From an uncultured Caryophanales bacterium (GTDB lineage: Bacteria > Bacillota_I > Bacilli_A > RFN20 > CAG-826): 64,000 nucleotides of DNA. The notes below the pieces were generated by a model that saw nothing but the letters and a program-made list of their open reading frames with translations, had not been told where the DNA came from and ran no database searches. A program made the translations under genes and the position numbers. Location of the stretch: positions 41,218 to 105,217 of the forward strand of contig CAJJXG010000003.1 in the NCBI GenBank assembly GCA_905197045.1. Direction: 5' to 3'. Below are positions 51,779-61,027 of the stretch, in pieces; within the stretch, counting starts at the first letter, position 1; each line of letters begins with the position of its first letter.

Positions 51779-53872
51779 TTAAACTTCAGGTTTCTCTTCT
51801 ACGATTGGCGCAATATCGTATTGAACAACAAAGTAATTACCATTTCCTCCAAAAGAAATTTCTACTGTCGAATCAACTCCTAAAACATTCATTTCTTTTA
51901 TAAAAGCATATTCATAAGTATTACTTTCATCGTAGATAAATCCTTCTTTAGTTACTGCTTGTGAGAAATAAACTAGTAAATCGTCATATTGAAGGTCAAC
52001 ATAATCACCTACATCATCAAGCGCGCAAACAATCTGCATTGTTCTTGCTCCAGTTTTTTCATCTACCTCTGCATAATTAGGAGCAACATTAGTAACATTT
52101 CCGCCAAATGATACTTTTGGAGTTGGAACAAGATTCATAATTTCACTTGGAATTGTGTTATTAGCCAAAGTAACATCATCTTCGGTTTTAAAATAATCTT
52201 CCCAAGTTTTAAGATCATCTGTTGTTGTTTTTATTGTAATTTCAGGAACTGTTGTTGTTCCAATCTTACTATATTCAACAGTTGTAATCGTTCCATAATT
52301 ATCATCAGCAACAAAAGTAACATTATCTTCGCCAAATGTTATTTCTAAGTTACGAATTGATAAAGATGTAAATGGCGAGAAAACTTCTTCTTTTCCAAGC
52401 ATTGTATAATATGGTAAATTTTCACTTGTTTTTAGAGTATATTTATTGTCTTTCTTGTCAAATAAAGCGGAACTTAAAGCAAAAGTTGGCAATAAATCAT
52501 CCTTAATTTTTACGTCTTCTAAGTCACTACTAAATGTATAGTATTCTTCTTTTATCTTTACACCACGTTGAATTGAAAATTCTTCGATATCGCCCCAGCC
52601 GATTTCACTTTTTTGAAGATAATAGTATGCTTCATAAGCCTCAGCAGTACTCATATCGGCATTTGTAGCATAAAATTCTTGTAAGAAAGAATCTCCACCA
52701 TCGCTATAACCTTTTGTTACGTCAACCGTTCTTCCAAAAAAGCTAGTATAATCTTCAGTTACAGAAACAGTATAATTTCCTTCTTTTAATTTGGACATCG
52801 CTTCATCAAAAGTTGCATCAGAAGCTGCTTCAACTGGTTTTGGTGCTTCAAAAACGGTGCTCCCGAACCCTTTAAACTCGCCAGTAAATGAAACGTCAGA
52901 GCGATACCATTCAAATTGAGGATCAGCAAAGTGACCAGAATATGTTGTAAATTTACCATCAACTACTTTTACTGAAAATTCCTTAACTGTATATTGTTGT
53001 TGAATATCACCAAAAACAATTAAAGCTAAAGCATCGCAAACAAGACGATTTTTAATATCTTCAGTTTTTAAATGGAACAAGCCTTTTTCTGTTTCATCTT
53101 CAACAAAATCCGTAGCACTTAATAAATTAAAAGGATTATTAAATGTTTCATACCAATCAAGATTTACACCAGTAGCACTATCTAAAACATCATAATAGTG
53201 AATAACATTGTCTATACCTAATGCTGTTGTTCCTAAATTTGTTGTATCAGGTATTTTTGAATACATCGTAATCGTTTCAGCTTCAGTTTCACTAACATCA
53301 ATTGGAACATCATTTTCAAAATTTTCTACATTAGAATCATATTTTGATTCATACCTAGTCACTAAATTATATTCACTAGTAGCATTGCTAGTAATTTTTC
53401 TAGCGTAACGACTTTTAGAAGATACTTCTCCTGAATTATTAATATAAGTTTGTTTTTCGACAAAAACAGTTTCAAAGCTCGCTCCTTCGCTTGCTTTTTC
53501 TAACGCATCAGCAAGTCCAAGAACTTCATCTGTTTTTTCAGGTTCTAAATCAGCCAAAATTACTTCTATAGTTACATCTTTTGCTGGCATTACAAAAGTG
53601 TAAACATTACCACCTTCATGAGTTACTGTTTCACTTCCTGCTTTCACTTCACTAATTACTTTTTGACCATTTTTCACGACTACGCCAAAAGTTACTTTGC
53701 GACCTTGAGCATAACCTGTAGTATCAAGGCCAACAATATCATAGTCACTACTTGTTGTTTCTTTAACTAAGAATGCTTGTACAAACGATGTAATTTCATT
53801 TGAACACGAAACTAATGTACCAAATAACAAAAATGAACATGTGCTAAGCACAAAAAGTGATTTCTTTTTCAT
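51779..53872 (-). CDS. Lipoprotein, unknown (paralogue of 46806 and 48317)
   Basis: 697 residues. Signal MKKKSLFVLSTCSFLLFGTLVSC (C23). Residues about 25-110 are a bacterial repeat domain (GYAQGRKVTFGVVVKNGQKV ... FVMPAKDVTIEVI); two modules follow, beginning LEKASEGASFETVFVEKQTY and EAMSKLKEGNYTVSVTEDYT, as in the other lipoproteins of the island. A start at 53887 is possible, but GTGGGGGAAAATACG precedes ATG 53872. Opposite strand to the others; its own terminator. Confidence 0.65.
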   Translation of the reverse strand: MKKKSLFVLSTCSFLLFGTLVSCSNEITSFVQAFLVKETTSSDYDIVGLDTTGYAQGRKVTFGVVVKNGQKVISEVKAGSETVTHEGGNVYTFVMPAKDVTIEVILADLEPEKTDEVLGLADALEKASEGASFETVFVEKQTYINNSGEVSSKSRYARKITSNATSEYNLVTRYESKYDSNVENFENDVPIDVSETEAETITMYSKIPDTTNLGTTALGIDNVIHYYDVLDSATGVNLDWYETFNNPFNLLSATDFVEDETEKGLFHLKTEDIKNRLVCDALALIVFGDIQQQYTVKEFSVKVVDGKFTTYSGHFADPQFEWYRSDVSFTGEFKGFGSTVFEAPKPVEAASDATFDEAMSKLKEGNYTVSVTEDYTSFFGRTVDVTKGYSDGGDSFLQEFYATNADMSTAEAYEAYYYLQKSEIGWGDIEEFSIQRGVKIKEEYYTFSSDLEDVKIKDDLLPTFALSSALFDKKDNKYTLKTSENLPYYTMLGKEEVFSPFTSLSIRNLEITFGEDNVTFVADDNYGTITTVEYSKIGTTTVPEITIKTTTDDLKTWEDYFKTEDDVTLANNTIPSEIMNLVPTPKVSFGGNVTNVAPNYAEVDEKTGARTMQIVCALDDVGDYVDLQYDDLLVYFSQAVTKEGFIYDESNTYEYAFIKEMNVLGVDSTVEISFGGNGNYFVVQYDIAPIVEEKPEV

Positions 53873-53992
53873 CGTATTTTCCCCCACTAATAAATATTTT
53901 TTATGATAACAACCGAAAGCTTATAAATAATAAAAAATAAAGTGAGTCTTAATACTATGTTAATATTTGGCACCAAAAAGCGACAAAATCGG

Positions 53993-54027
53993 TGAAAAAA
54001 CCACCTAGAACAAAAGCCTAAGTGGTT
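53993..54027 (-). terminator. Terminator of the opp operon
   Basis: In minus-strand RNA AACCACUUAG pairs with CUAGGUGGUU (10 bp, one G-U) and is followed by UUUUUU, about 35 bases after the OppF stop. Confidence 0.9.
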
Positions 54028-54058
54028 AGTATTAATTGAAAATTTACAGAAAATTTAA

Positions 54059-56044
54059 CTATTTAATAAATTTACCTTTATTTTTCCCTTTAGAAGCATG
54101 AACTAAAACAGTTCCATTTTGAGATTTTGCTAGGTTATTTGCAAATTCTACAGCTTCTTTCTTAGTTGAGAAAGTTTTAATAACTTTTAGACCATCCTTT
54201 AAAATTATTTCCCATTTACCATCGACTTTTTTAACATGGTAAACCTTTTTAATTTCACCAGATCTTTGTTTTAACAAAGTTTCAGAAGGTTCTTTTTTAT
54301 TTTCTTCTACCTTTATTTCTTTTGTTAAGTTATCTTCTTCCTCTAAATTCTCTTGAGTTGTATTAACTAAAGAAGAGTTATCTTTTTCTTCTGCCTTAGT
54401 TTCGTGTTTTTCTAAAGATTCTTCTTTCTCAATAATTTCTTCTGCTTGAACTTTTTTAGCTTCTTCAGCAAGTCTAGCATCGATTTCTTCCATTTCTTTG
54501 TTATATTTTTCAACTTCAGCCTTGTTTGCAAGTACAAAGTGACCTGGTCGAATTTCAACAAAACTTGGTTTATCGACACTATAATCATGAACTTCATGAG
54601 GATTATAGACAATTCTTACTCTTTCTTTTTCTGTTAATGGATTTGGCTTAGGAATTGCACTTAAAAGTGATTTTGTATATGGGTGTAATGGATGTTTAAA
54701 GAGTTCATCACTAGTTGTAAGTTCAACAATTTCTCCAAAATACATAACAGCAATTCGATCGCAAAAATACTTAACAACAGATAAATCATGAGCAATAAAA
54801 AGCATTGATAAATCCATCTCTTCTTTAAGTTCGTTCAAAAGATTAATAATTTGTGCACGAATTGATACGTCAAGTGCAGAAATAGGTTCATCACAAATCA
54901 GAAGTTTTGGATTCATAACTAAAGCACGGGCAATACCAATTCTTTGTCTTTGACCACCTGAAAATTCATGAGGATAACGATTAGCGTAATCTTCGATTAA
55001 CCCTACTTTATTTAAAGCTTCAACAACAACCTTATGATTTTCTTCTCTATTTCTTTTACCTTGAATAATTAAACCTTCACTAATAATTGATTCAACAGTC
55101 ATTCTAGGATCTAAAGAATCTATTGGATCTTGGAAAATCATTTGAATTTCGCTTAACAAGTTAGCTTTATTTTTGCTATCTGAATAATGAGCTATTTCAC
55201 CTTCAAGACGAGAAATTTTAGCGTAGTTTTGCGCGATTTTTTCTAAACCTGCATTTAATTCTTCTTCACTTAATTTGGCTTTATTTGCTTCAATAAACTC
55301 TTTTTCTTCTTTTTGTTTAGCGTTTTTAAGTTCTTGAACTTCTTTTTTAAGTGTAACAACTAGCTCTTCAACTGAATTTGTCTTACCAGCTCGAGAGTTA
55401 TCGTAATTAATTTGAGCAATTTTTGCCTTTTGAACAGCAATAATATCTTTTGCTCTAGCTTTTTCTTTTTCACTTAATTCGTTATAAACTTCTTGAGTAA
55501 TTTCCCCATTACTAAGTTGTTTTTTAAGTTCTTTAAGTTTTTCTTTAAGGTGTATTTTAGTGTATTTAATTTCTTTTTCGTTCCATCTTGACCCTGCCGA
55601 AATTCTATAACCTTTATAATAAATAGATCCGCTAGTAATATCATAAAGTCTAATAATAGAACGCCCAGTTGTAGTTTTTCCACATCCTGATTCACCAACA
55701 AGACCAACACATTCACCTTCTTTAACATCAAAAGAAACATCGTGAACCGCTTTTAACTTATAGCGTTTAACTCCACTTCCAAAAAAGAAATATTGTTTTA
55801 AATGATTCACACTTAAAATTACATCATTTTTAACATATTCTTCCTTAAATTTAACGCTTTTTCTTTTGGTTTTTAAACTATTAAGTTCAGTTTCTAAATC
55901 ACTATCTGTTGTTAAATGATGCTCATTCATCTCATCATCATTAGAAGAAAATTCGTTTTCTTCAGTAAGATCAAATTCTTTAACGTTATTCTCTTCGCTT
56001 TTTGAAATAAGTTTAGAAAATAAACCACTTTTTCTTTCTTTCAT
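54059..56044 (-). CDS. oppF: Oligopeptide ABC importer ATPase OppF, with insertion and C-terminal DUF2188-like domain
   Basis: 661 residues, about twice normal. Acidic N-terminal extension (1-70). Walker A GESGCGKT (117-124), then a Lys/Glu-rich helical insertion (about 150-295), Q-loop Q305 in MIFQDPIDSLDPRM, signature FSGGQ (361-365), Walker B LLICDEP (381-387), H419, and the OppF tail HPYTKSLLSAIPKPNP (to about 470). A Glu/Lys-rich linker (520-600) leads to residues 601-660 (VYHVKKVDGKWEIILKDG, FSTKKEAVEFANNLAKS), which match the DUF2188 pattern. Last gene of the operon; the ATG abuts the OppD stop. Confidence 0.95.
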   Translation of the reverse strand: MKERKSGLFSKLISKSEENNVKEFDLTEENEFSSNDDEMNEHHLTTDSDLETELNSLKTKRKSVKFKEEYVKNDVILSVNHLKQYFFFGSGVKRYKLKAVHDVSFDVKEGECVGLVGESGCGKTTTGRSIIRLYDITSGSIYYKGYRISAGSRWNEKEIKYTKIHLKEKLKELKKQLSNGEITQEVYNELSEKEKARAKDIIAVQKAKIAQINYDNSRAGKTNSVEELVVTLKKEVQELKNAKQKEEKEFIEANKAKLSEEELNAGLEKIAQNYAKISRLEGEIAHYSDSKNKANLLSEIQMIFQDPIDSLDPRMTVESIISEGLIIQGKRNREENHKVVVEALNKVGLIEDYANRYPHEFSGGQRQRIGIARALVMNPKLLICDEPISALDVSIRAQIINLLNELKEEMDLSMLFIAHDLSVVKYFCDRIAVMYFGEIVELTTSDELFKHPLHPYTKSLLSAIPKPNPLTEKERVRIVYNPHEVHDYSVDKPSFVEIRPGHFVLANKAEVEKYNKEMEEIDARLAEEAKKVQAEEIIEKEESLEKHETKAEEKDNSSLVNTTQENLEEEDNLTKEIKVEENKKEPSETLLKQRSGEIKKVYHVKKVDGKWEIILKDGLKVIKTFSTKKEAVEFANNLAKSQNGTVLVHASKGKNKGKFIK

Positions 56045-57958
56045 CTATTTGACCTCCTTTTCTTTTTCTTCTTTTAATGCATTTTCAATACGAGCTTTAA
56101 CAATTTTTGGCATTTCAACTTTTTCTGCTCCAGGATATAAAAGCCAAGTTGCAGCATAATGAGTTTCACTTACTTTAAAAAATGGTGGTTCATATTTAAA
56201 GTCAAGTGGCATAGCATAGCGACTTCTAAAAGCAAATGCATCACCTTTTGGAGGGAAACGCATATCTGGAGGTGTTCCAGGAATTGCTTCAAGTTTTTCT
56301 TTTGAATCAATATCAGGAATTGAAGAAAGAAGAGCCCAAGTATATGGATGACGAGGATCAAAGAATACCTCTTTTGCAGTTCCATATTCAACTATCTTAC
56401 CAGCATACATTACCGCAACACGATCAGCCATATTAGCGACAACGCCTAAATCGTGAGTAATAAAAATACAGGAAAGATGTCTTTCTCTTTTTAACTTATT
56501 AATAAGTTCAAGAATTTGGGCTTGAATTGTAACATCAAGTGCTGTTGTAGGTTCATCACAAATTAAAATATCAGGATTAGCAGTTAAGGCAATTGCAATA
56601 ACAATTCTTTGTCTCATACCTCCAGAAAATTCAAAAGGATATTGTTTAAAACGCTTTTCTGGAAGAGGGATGCCAACTTCTTTCATTACTTGTAAAGCTT
56701 GGCGTTTAGCTTCAGCTTTAGTGATTTTTGTTTTTGAAATATAATCTCGATTTTCTTCAAAAATCTTATTTTTAATATCCTCAACTTCTTTCATCATGTT
56801 GTCAAGTTTTAAATCACCAGTTGAAGTAATTTTATCTTCTTGAACAGTAATTTTAGAAATATTAATTTCGGTTGATTGAGGATTTTTGCTAAAGAACTTT
56901 TCAAAGAAGTTAGGCTTTTTTGTCATAACTTCATAATTTTTCTTAACTTCTTCGTTAACAGTTTCTAAATAAGAATTTAATTCACTTTCTTTTCTTTCAA
57001 GCTCTTCTTTTAAAACTTTTAAACTAGAAGAATGTTTTGAATCAACCTCATTTTTATAGATTTTAATTTTCTTTTTTGCATCTTTTTTAGACTCATTTAA
57101 AGCCTTATTATAGTGCTTAATTAAAGAAAAATAGTTGAGTTTTGAGGCTTTTTTCTTTTCTAAGAAATATTTTTCAAAAACATCAAGAGAAGATTTTTGA
57201 TCAGCAAGATTTAAACTATTAAGAGCATTTTGAGCAAGTTCAATCTTAGCATCAAGTTGTGATATTTTCTTTTCTAAGATAACGGATTTTTGATAAGTAT
57301 TATCGCCATTTAAAGTGCCTAATTTTTCTTTAGAGCGAGCTTTATCTTTAACATATTTTTCTAAGCTTGTTTCTATAAGTCTTTTCTCACTAACTAAAAA
57401 TTCTTCAACTTCTTTTTTAACTTCTTCTTGATCAAGTTTTGTGTTTACAAGTTTCTTTTTGAGATTTTTAATATTTGAAAGAGTGTTTGTATAACTATCA
57501 ATTTCATAAGTTTTATTAGCCTTTGCATTTCTTTTTTGAACTAATTCATTAATGAAATAATTGTTATAAGTTCTTTTTAAAATATTTTTATTAATAAGAG
57601 TGGCTTCAGTAATCTGTTTACCAACTTTCATAATAGGGTTTAACGAAGAAAGTGGATCTTGGAAAATCATTCCAATTTTATGCCCTCTAATACGATGAAA
57701 TTCAGCTTCGCTGACACGAACTAAATCTTCACCTTCATATAATATTTGTCCATCTTCAATAATAGCGTTATTTGCTAAAATACCCATTACTGCTTTATTA
57801 GTAACACTTTTTCCACTACCAGATTCACCAACAATACAAAGTGTTTCGCCTTTAAAAAGGTCAAAGGAGACGCCTCTAACCGCATGTACCATTCCGGAAT
57901 CAGATTTAAAGCTGATTTTTAAATTTTTAACACTTAAAACTTTTTCTTTACTTTCCAT
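56045..57958 (-). CDS. oppD: Oligopeptide ABC importer ATPase OppD with a long insertion
   Basis: 637 residues, almost twice normal. Walker A GESGSGKS (44-51), Q-loop Q100 in MIFQDPLSSLNPIM, signature FSGGMRQR (444-451), Walker B ILICDEP (464-470), and the OppD tail FDPRHPYTWALLSSIPD and PGTPPDMRFPPKGDAFAFR. Between Q-loop and signature (about 125-410) lies a Lys/Glu-rich, helical, coiled-coil-like insertion of about 285 residues. The Cys cluster seen in many OppD tails is absent, as in lactobacillar forms. Starts 1 base after OppC with AAAGGAG. Confidence 0.95.
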   Translation of the reverse strand: MESKEKVLSVKNLKISFKSDSGMVHAVRGVSFDLFKGETLCIVGESGSGKSVTNKAVMGILANNAIIEDGQILYEGEDLVRVSEAEFHRIRGHKIGMIFQDPLSSLNPIMKVGKQITEATLINKNILKRTYNNYFINELVQKRNAKANKTYEIDSYTNTLSNIKNLKKKLVNTKLDQEEVKKEVEEFLVSEKRLIETSLEKYVKDKARSKEKLGTLNGDNTYQKSVILEKKISQLDAKIELAQNALNSLNLADQKSSLDVFEKYFLEKKKASKLNYFSLIKHYNKALNESKKDAKKKIKIYKNEVDSKHSSSLKVLKEELERKESELNSYLETVNEEVKKNYEVMTKKPNFFEKFFSKNPQSTEINISKITVQEDKITSTGDLKLDNMMKEVEDIKNKIFEENRDYISKTKITKAEAKRQALQVMKEVGIPLPEKRFKQYPFEFSGGMRQRIVIAIALTANPDILICDEPTTALDVTIQAQILELINKLKRERHLSCIFITHDLGVVANMADRVAVMYAGKIVEYGTAKEVFFDPRHPYTWALLSSIPDIDSKEKLEAIPGTPPDMRFPPKGDAFAFRSRYAMPLDFKYEPPFFKVSETHYAATWLLYPGAEKVEMPKIVKARIENALKEEKEKEVK

Positions 57959-57959
57959 C

Positions 57960-59891
57960 TTACTCTGCTCCTTTTAATGATGGGTTAAAGGCATCACGTA
58001 AACCATTACCGAATAAGTTAAATGAAATCATAATAAGAGAAATAACTACAGCTGGCCAAATAATTAAATATGGGTAACTGCTAATATAAATTTGATTATC
58101 ACTTAAAATAACACCAAGTGATGGTAAACCTTGTAAACCTAAATTAAGGTAAGAGATTGTTGCTTCTGAGAAAATAACACTTGGAATAATTAAAACAGAA
58201 TTTGTAACAAGTGTTCCGATTGAATTAGGCAAAATGTGTTTAAAGATAAGTCTGAAATCTTTAGCACCAAGTGTTCTTGCAGCAAGAACATATTCTCTCC
58301 CTTTAAAACGATAAAATTGACTTCTTGTAACGCTACTTGTACCAATCCACCCAGTTAAACAAAGTGCAAGAATAAATGTAGCAAAATTGTTTCCAAAGTG
58401 GAGAATACATAAAGTCATAATAACAATCCGTGGAACGCCAGAAAGAATATCCGTAAATCTTTCCATAATAATGTCGACGTTGCCACCAAAATAACCACTT
58501 ATTGAACCCCATATAACACCGAATGTAATACAAATTGCAGCGGTACAAATTCCAAGAAGTAAGCTAGTTCTTAATCCAGAAAAGATTTGTTTCATTAAAT
58601 CTTTTCCTTCATTATCAGTGCCTAAAATATAAATTGGCATTGAATCATAACCTAATTGACGGTATTTATAACCTTCGCAACTAAGTGTATAAACCATTAA
58701 TTTTTTATCATAGGTTTGACTGAGAACTTTAGTAATTGGAGATTTTTCGACGTTTAAAATTTGAAGAGAATCAGGTCCTTGTGTGTAATCATAACTCACC
58801 CAACCATTACTAATATATTGATCTATATCAAGAGAACTAAGGGTAAGAGTTGTTATACCAAAGGCTGCTTCATAAGTATCATAAGTAAAATTACACATGA
58901 AAAGAGTTGAAGCGTAAACTCCTTTTGTTCCAGTGCAATTCCAATAATTTGTATTGTCTTTCCCTTCAGTACTTCTAGCAATTCTAACCATTGCATTAGC
59001 ATCATCAAAACCAAGATAATTTAAGGTTTCTTTTAAAGTTCCATTACTTGTTTCAAAAGTAACAGATTTAATTAAAAGCTGACTTTGATAAGAAGCACTT
59101 CTTTCAAGATTGAATCTAAATGAAGCATTTGTTAACTCATTTCCTGTGAAATTGTTGTTTCTTAAAGCTTCACTAACATTAATTGAAATATCGCCATATT
59201 CCTTTGAATAATCCTTCAAAACTAGACTATTTTCTTGATTTTGACCATAAGTAAGTACAATTTGATATTCGCCAAGTTCAAAGGTTGATTCACTTGGAGT
59301 ATCAGCTAATACAACATTCATTGTAATGTCATCAGTTGAAGAAATATCTAATGTTGTCGGATAAGAATATAAACTAGTTGCATCCCCTTCTACTTGAGTA
59401 TTTGTAAAAGAAACATATCCTCCATAAGCATAATTATTTGTAGTATTTATTAATGTTTCTTTTGTTTCTACACTTCCTTCAATTACAGCGTTTTTCTTAT
59501 ATCCACCTGGCACTTCGTTAACTGTATCATAAGCTACTGTAAAACCATCAAAGCGTCTTGTGCCATCCCAAAATCCAGTTCCAGCTGGAAAAAGCTTTGG
59601 CTCTAGATATAATTCATCAAGATGAGTTGAATCGATATCTCCTGGTAAAGCAAAAGGTAAAACAATTGCTCCTAAAACAAGAATGCCAAGAATAATTGCT
59701 CCAACAACAGAGGATTTATTCTTCAAAAATCTTTTAAATGCGTCTTTTAAATATGTTGTTGGCTTAGTTTTAAACTTAGTATCGTGAATTGAACTATCTA
59801 ATTTAATAACTTTTAAATCTTCAGGAGCAATTTCAATTTTATGATCGATATTGTTGGTATCGAGATATTCAAAAATTTCTTTTTCTTCCAT
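57960..59891 (-). CDS. oppC: Oligopeptide ABC importer permease OppC with large extracellular insertion
   Basis: About 643 residues, twice normal. A cytoplasmic N-terminal tail (1-60), first membrane helix (about 60-83), then an insertion of about 340 residues on the outer side (about 85-425) with beta-sandwich-like spacing (NVVLADTPSESTFELGEYQI; SFRFNLERSASYQSQLLIKS). The permease core follows: GLRTSLLLGICTAAICI, EAA loop EYVLAARTLGAKDFRLIFKH, and NLFGNGLRDAFNP. ATG 59891 is 1 base from the OppB stop; frames further upstream (59936) are inside oppB. The insertion probably contacts the substrate-binding protein. Confidence 0.92.
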   Translation of the reverse strand: MEEKEIFEYLDTNNIDHKIEIAPEDLKVIKLDSSIHDTKFKTKPTTYLKDAFKRFLKNKSSVVGAIILGILVLGAIVLPFALPGDIDSTHLDELYLEPKLFPAGTGFWDGTRRFDGFTVAYDTVNEVPGGYKKNAVIEGSVETKETLINTTNNYAYGGYVSFTNTQVEGDATSLYSYPTTLDISSTDDITMNVVLADTPSESTFELGEYQIVLTYGQNQENSLVLKDYSKEYGDISINVSEALRNNNFTGNELTNASFRFNLERSASYQSQLLIKSVTFETSNGTLKETLNYLGFDDANAMVRIARSTEGKDNTNYWNCTGTKGVYASTLFMCNFTYDTYEAAFGITTLTLSSLDIDQYISNGWVSYDYTQGPDSLQILNVEKSPITKVLSQTYDKKLMVYTLSCEGYKYRQLGYDSMPIYILGTDNEGKDLMKQIFSGLRTSLLLGICTAAICITFGVIWGSISGYFGGNVDIIMERFTDILSGVPRIVIMTLCILHFGNNFATFILALCLTGWIGTSSVTRSQFYRFKGREYVLAARTLGAKDFRLIFKHILPNSIGTLVTNSVLIIPSVIFSEATISYLNLGLQGLPSLGVILSDNQIYISSYPYLIIWPAVVISLIMISFNLFGNGLRDAFNPSLKGAE

Positions 59892-59892
59892 A

Positions 59893-60930
59893 CTATTTCT
59901 TTGCTCCCATTCTAATTCTTGGATCAACAATGCCATAAGATAAATCTACAAGTAAGTTTGCTCCAAGGCCAATAAGGGTAAATATGGCCATATCTACCAT
60001 TAAAACGTTATAATCTCTACCTGTTAAAGCATCAGTAAATAATCGCCCGATTCCTGGAATTCCATAAAGATTTTCAAGAATCATCGAGCCAGATAAAATA
60101 CCAATAAATTGTCCAATAATCATTGGAACTAATGGAACCATTGAATTTCTTAATGCATGACGCACAACACATTGAGTTTTAGTTAAGCCTTTAGTTCTTG
60201 CAAGAAGTAAGAAATCGCTAGACATAACTTCGCAAAGCTCAGCTCTCATATAGCGAGTAAATCCAGCAATTGTTCCAAAAGATAAAGCACAAACTGGAAT
60301 AATGTAGGCTTTAGCAAAAGTTGCAGCATCAGCGTTAGCTGTTGGCCATTGAGAAGGAAGCCAACCTGTTCCATAAGCAAAAATTAAAAGTAATAATGTA
60401 ATTAAAATAAAGCTTGGAATGGAAATTAAAACCATAACAAGAGTTGAAATTACATGGTCTGTAAGTTTGTTCTTTTTTAATGCAGCAATAATACCAAAAA
60501 GGAAACCTAAAGGTACTGCTACTACAATTGAAATAACGTTCAAACTCATTGTAACCGGTAATCTTTCTGCAATAATTGCTATTGCGCTAGAGTTGACACT
60601 TAATCTAGTTGAAGTGCCCCAGTTCCACTGAGTGAAAACGTTAACAAGAAAGTTCCAATATTGCTCCATAACAGGAGTCTTATAAATATAATGAGTTATA
60701 CTTAAATTGTCTGTATAAGTATAAATCGGGTCTCCAAGTGAAGGAGTAATCTCTGTTAAATCTTTCGCATACCCCATATGAACTTGATCGATGTAATAGG
60801 CTTGCACTTGGGATGGAAATCCACTAGGTGTAGTGTCTGGAAGAAGTTTCATAAGAATAAAAGTGAGCGAAAGAATGATAAATGCAGTTACAAATATCAG
60901 CAGAATTCTCTTAATAAAATAACTTTTCAT
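59893..60930 (-). CDS. oppB: Oligopeptide ABC importer permease OppB
   Basis: 345 residues from ATG 60930 (GAGGAAAGACGT precedes it; frames back to 61002 include a hairpin and are not used). Six membrane segments, an outer loop (about 40-125), and the EAA loop FLLLARTKGLTKTQCVVRHALRN. Ends GIVDPRIRMGAKK. Normal-sized subunit, unlike the other four in the operon. Confidence 0.95.
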   Translation of the reverse strand: MKSYFIKRILLIFVTAFIILSLTFILMKLLPDTTPSGFPSQVQAYYIDQVHMGYAKDLTEITPSLGDPIYTYTDNLSITHYIYKTPVMEQYWNFLVNVFTQWNWGTSTRLSVNSSAIAIIAERLPVTMSLNVISIVVAVPLGFLFGIIAALKKNKLTDHVISTLVMVLISIPSFILITLLLLIFAYGTGWLPSQWPTANADAATFAKAYIIPVCALSFGTIAGFTRYMRAELCEVMSSDFLLLARTKGLTKTQCVVRHALRNSMVPLVPMIIGQFIGILSGSMILENLYGIPGIGRLFTDALTGRDYNVLMVDMAIFTLIGLGANLLVDLSYGIVDPRIRMGAKK

Positions 60931-60965
60931 ACGTCTTTCCTCATTATTTGTAAGGCTATTATAAC

Positions 60966-60999
60966 CAAAAGAAAGTGCCTTTTTAAGCACTTTCTTTTG
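60966..60999 (-). other. Intercistronic stem-loop between oppA and oppB
   Basis: CAAAAGAAAGTGC and GCACTTTCTTTTG form a perfect 13-bp stem over an 8-base loop, just before oppB. There is no T-run after it on the minus strand, so it is more likely a stability or processing element that allows more OppA than permease than a terminator. Confidence 0.7.
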
Positions 61000-61027
61000 C
61001 AAATTGCCACTCTTTTAGAAATTTAGC

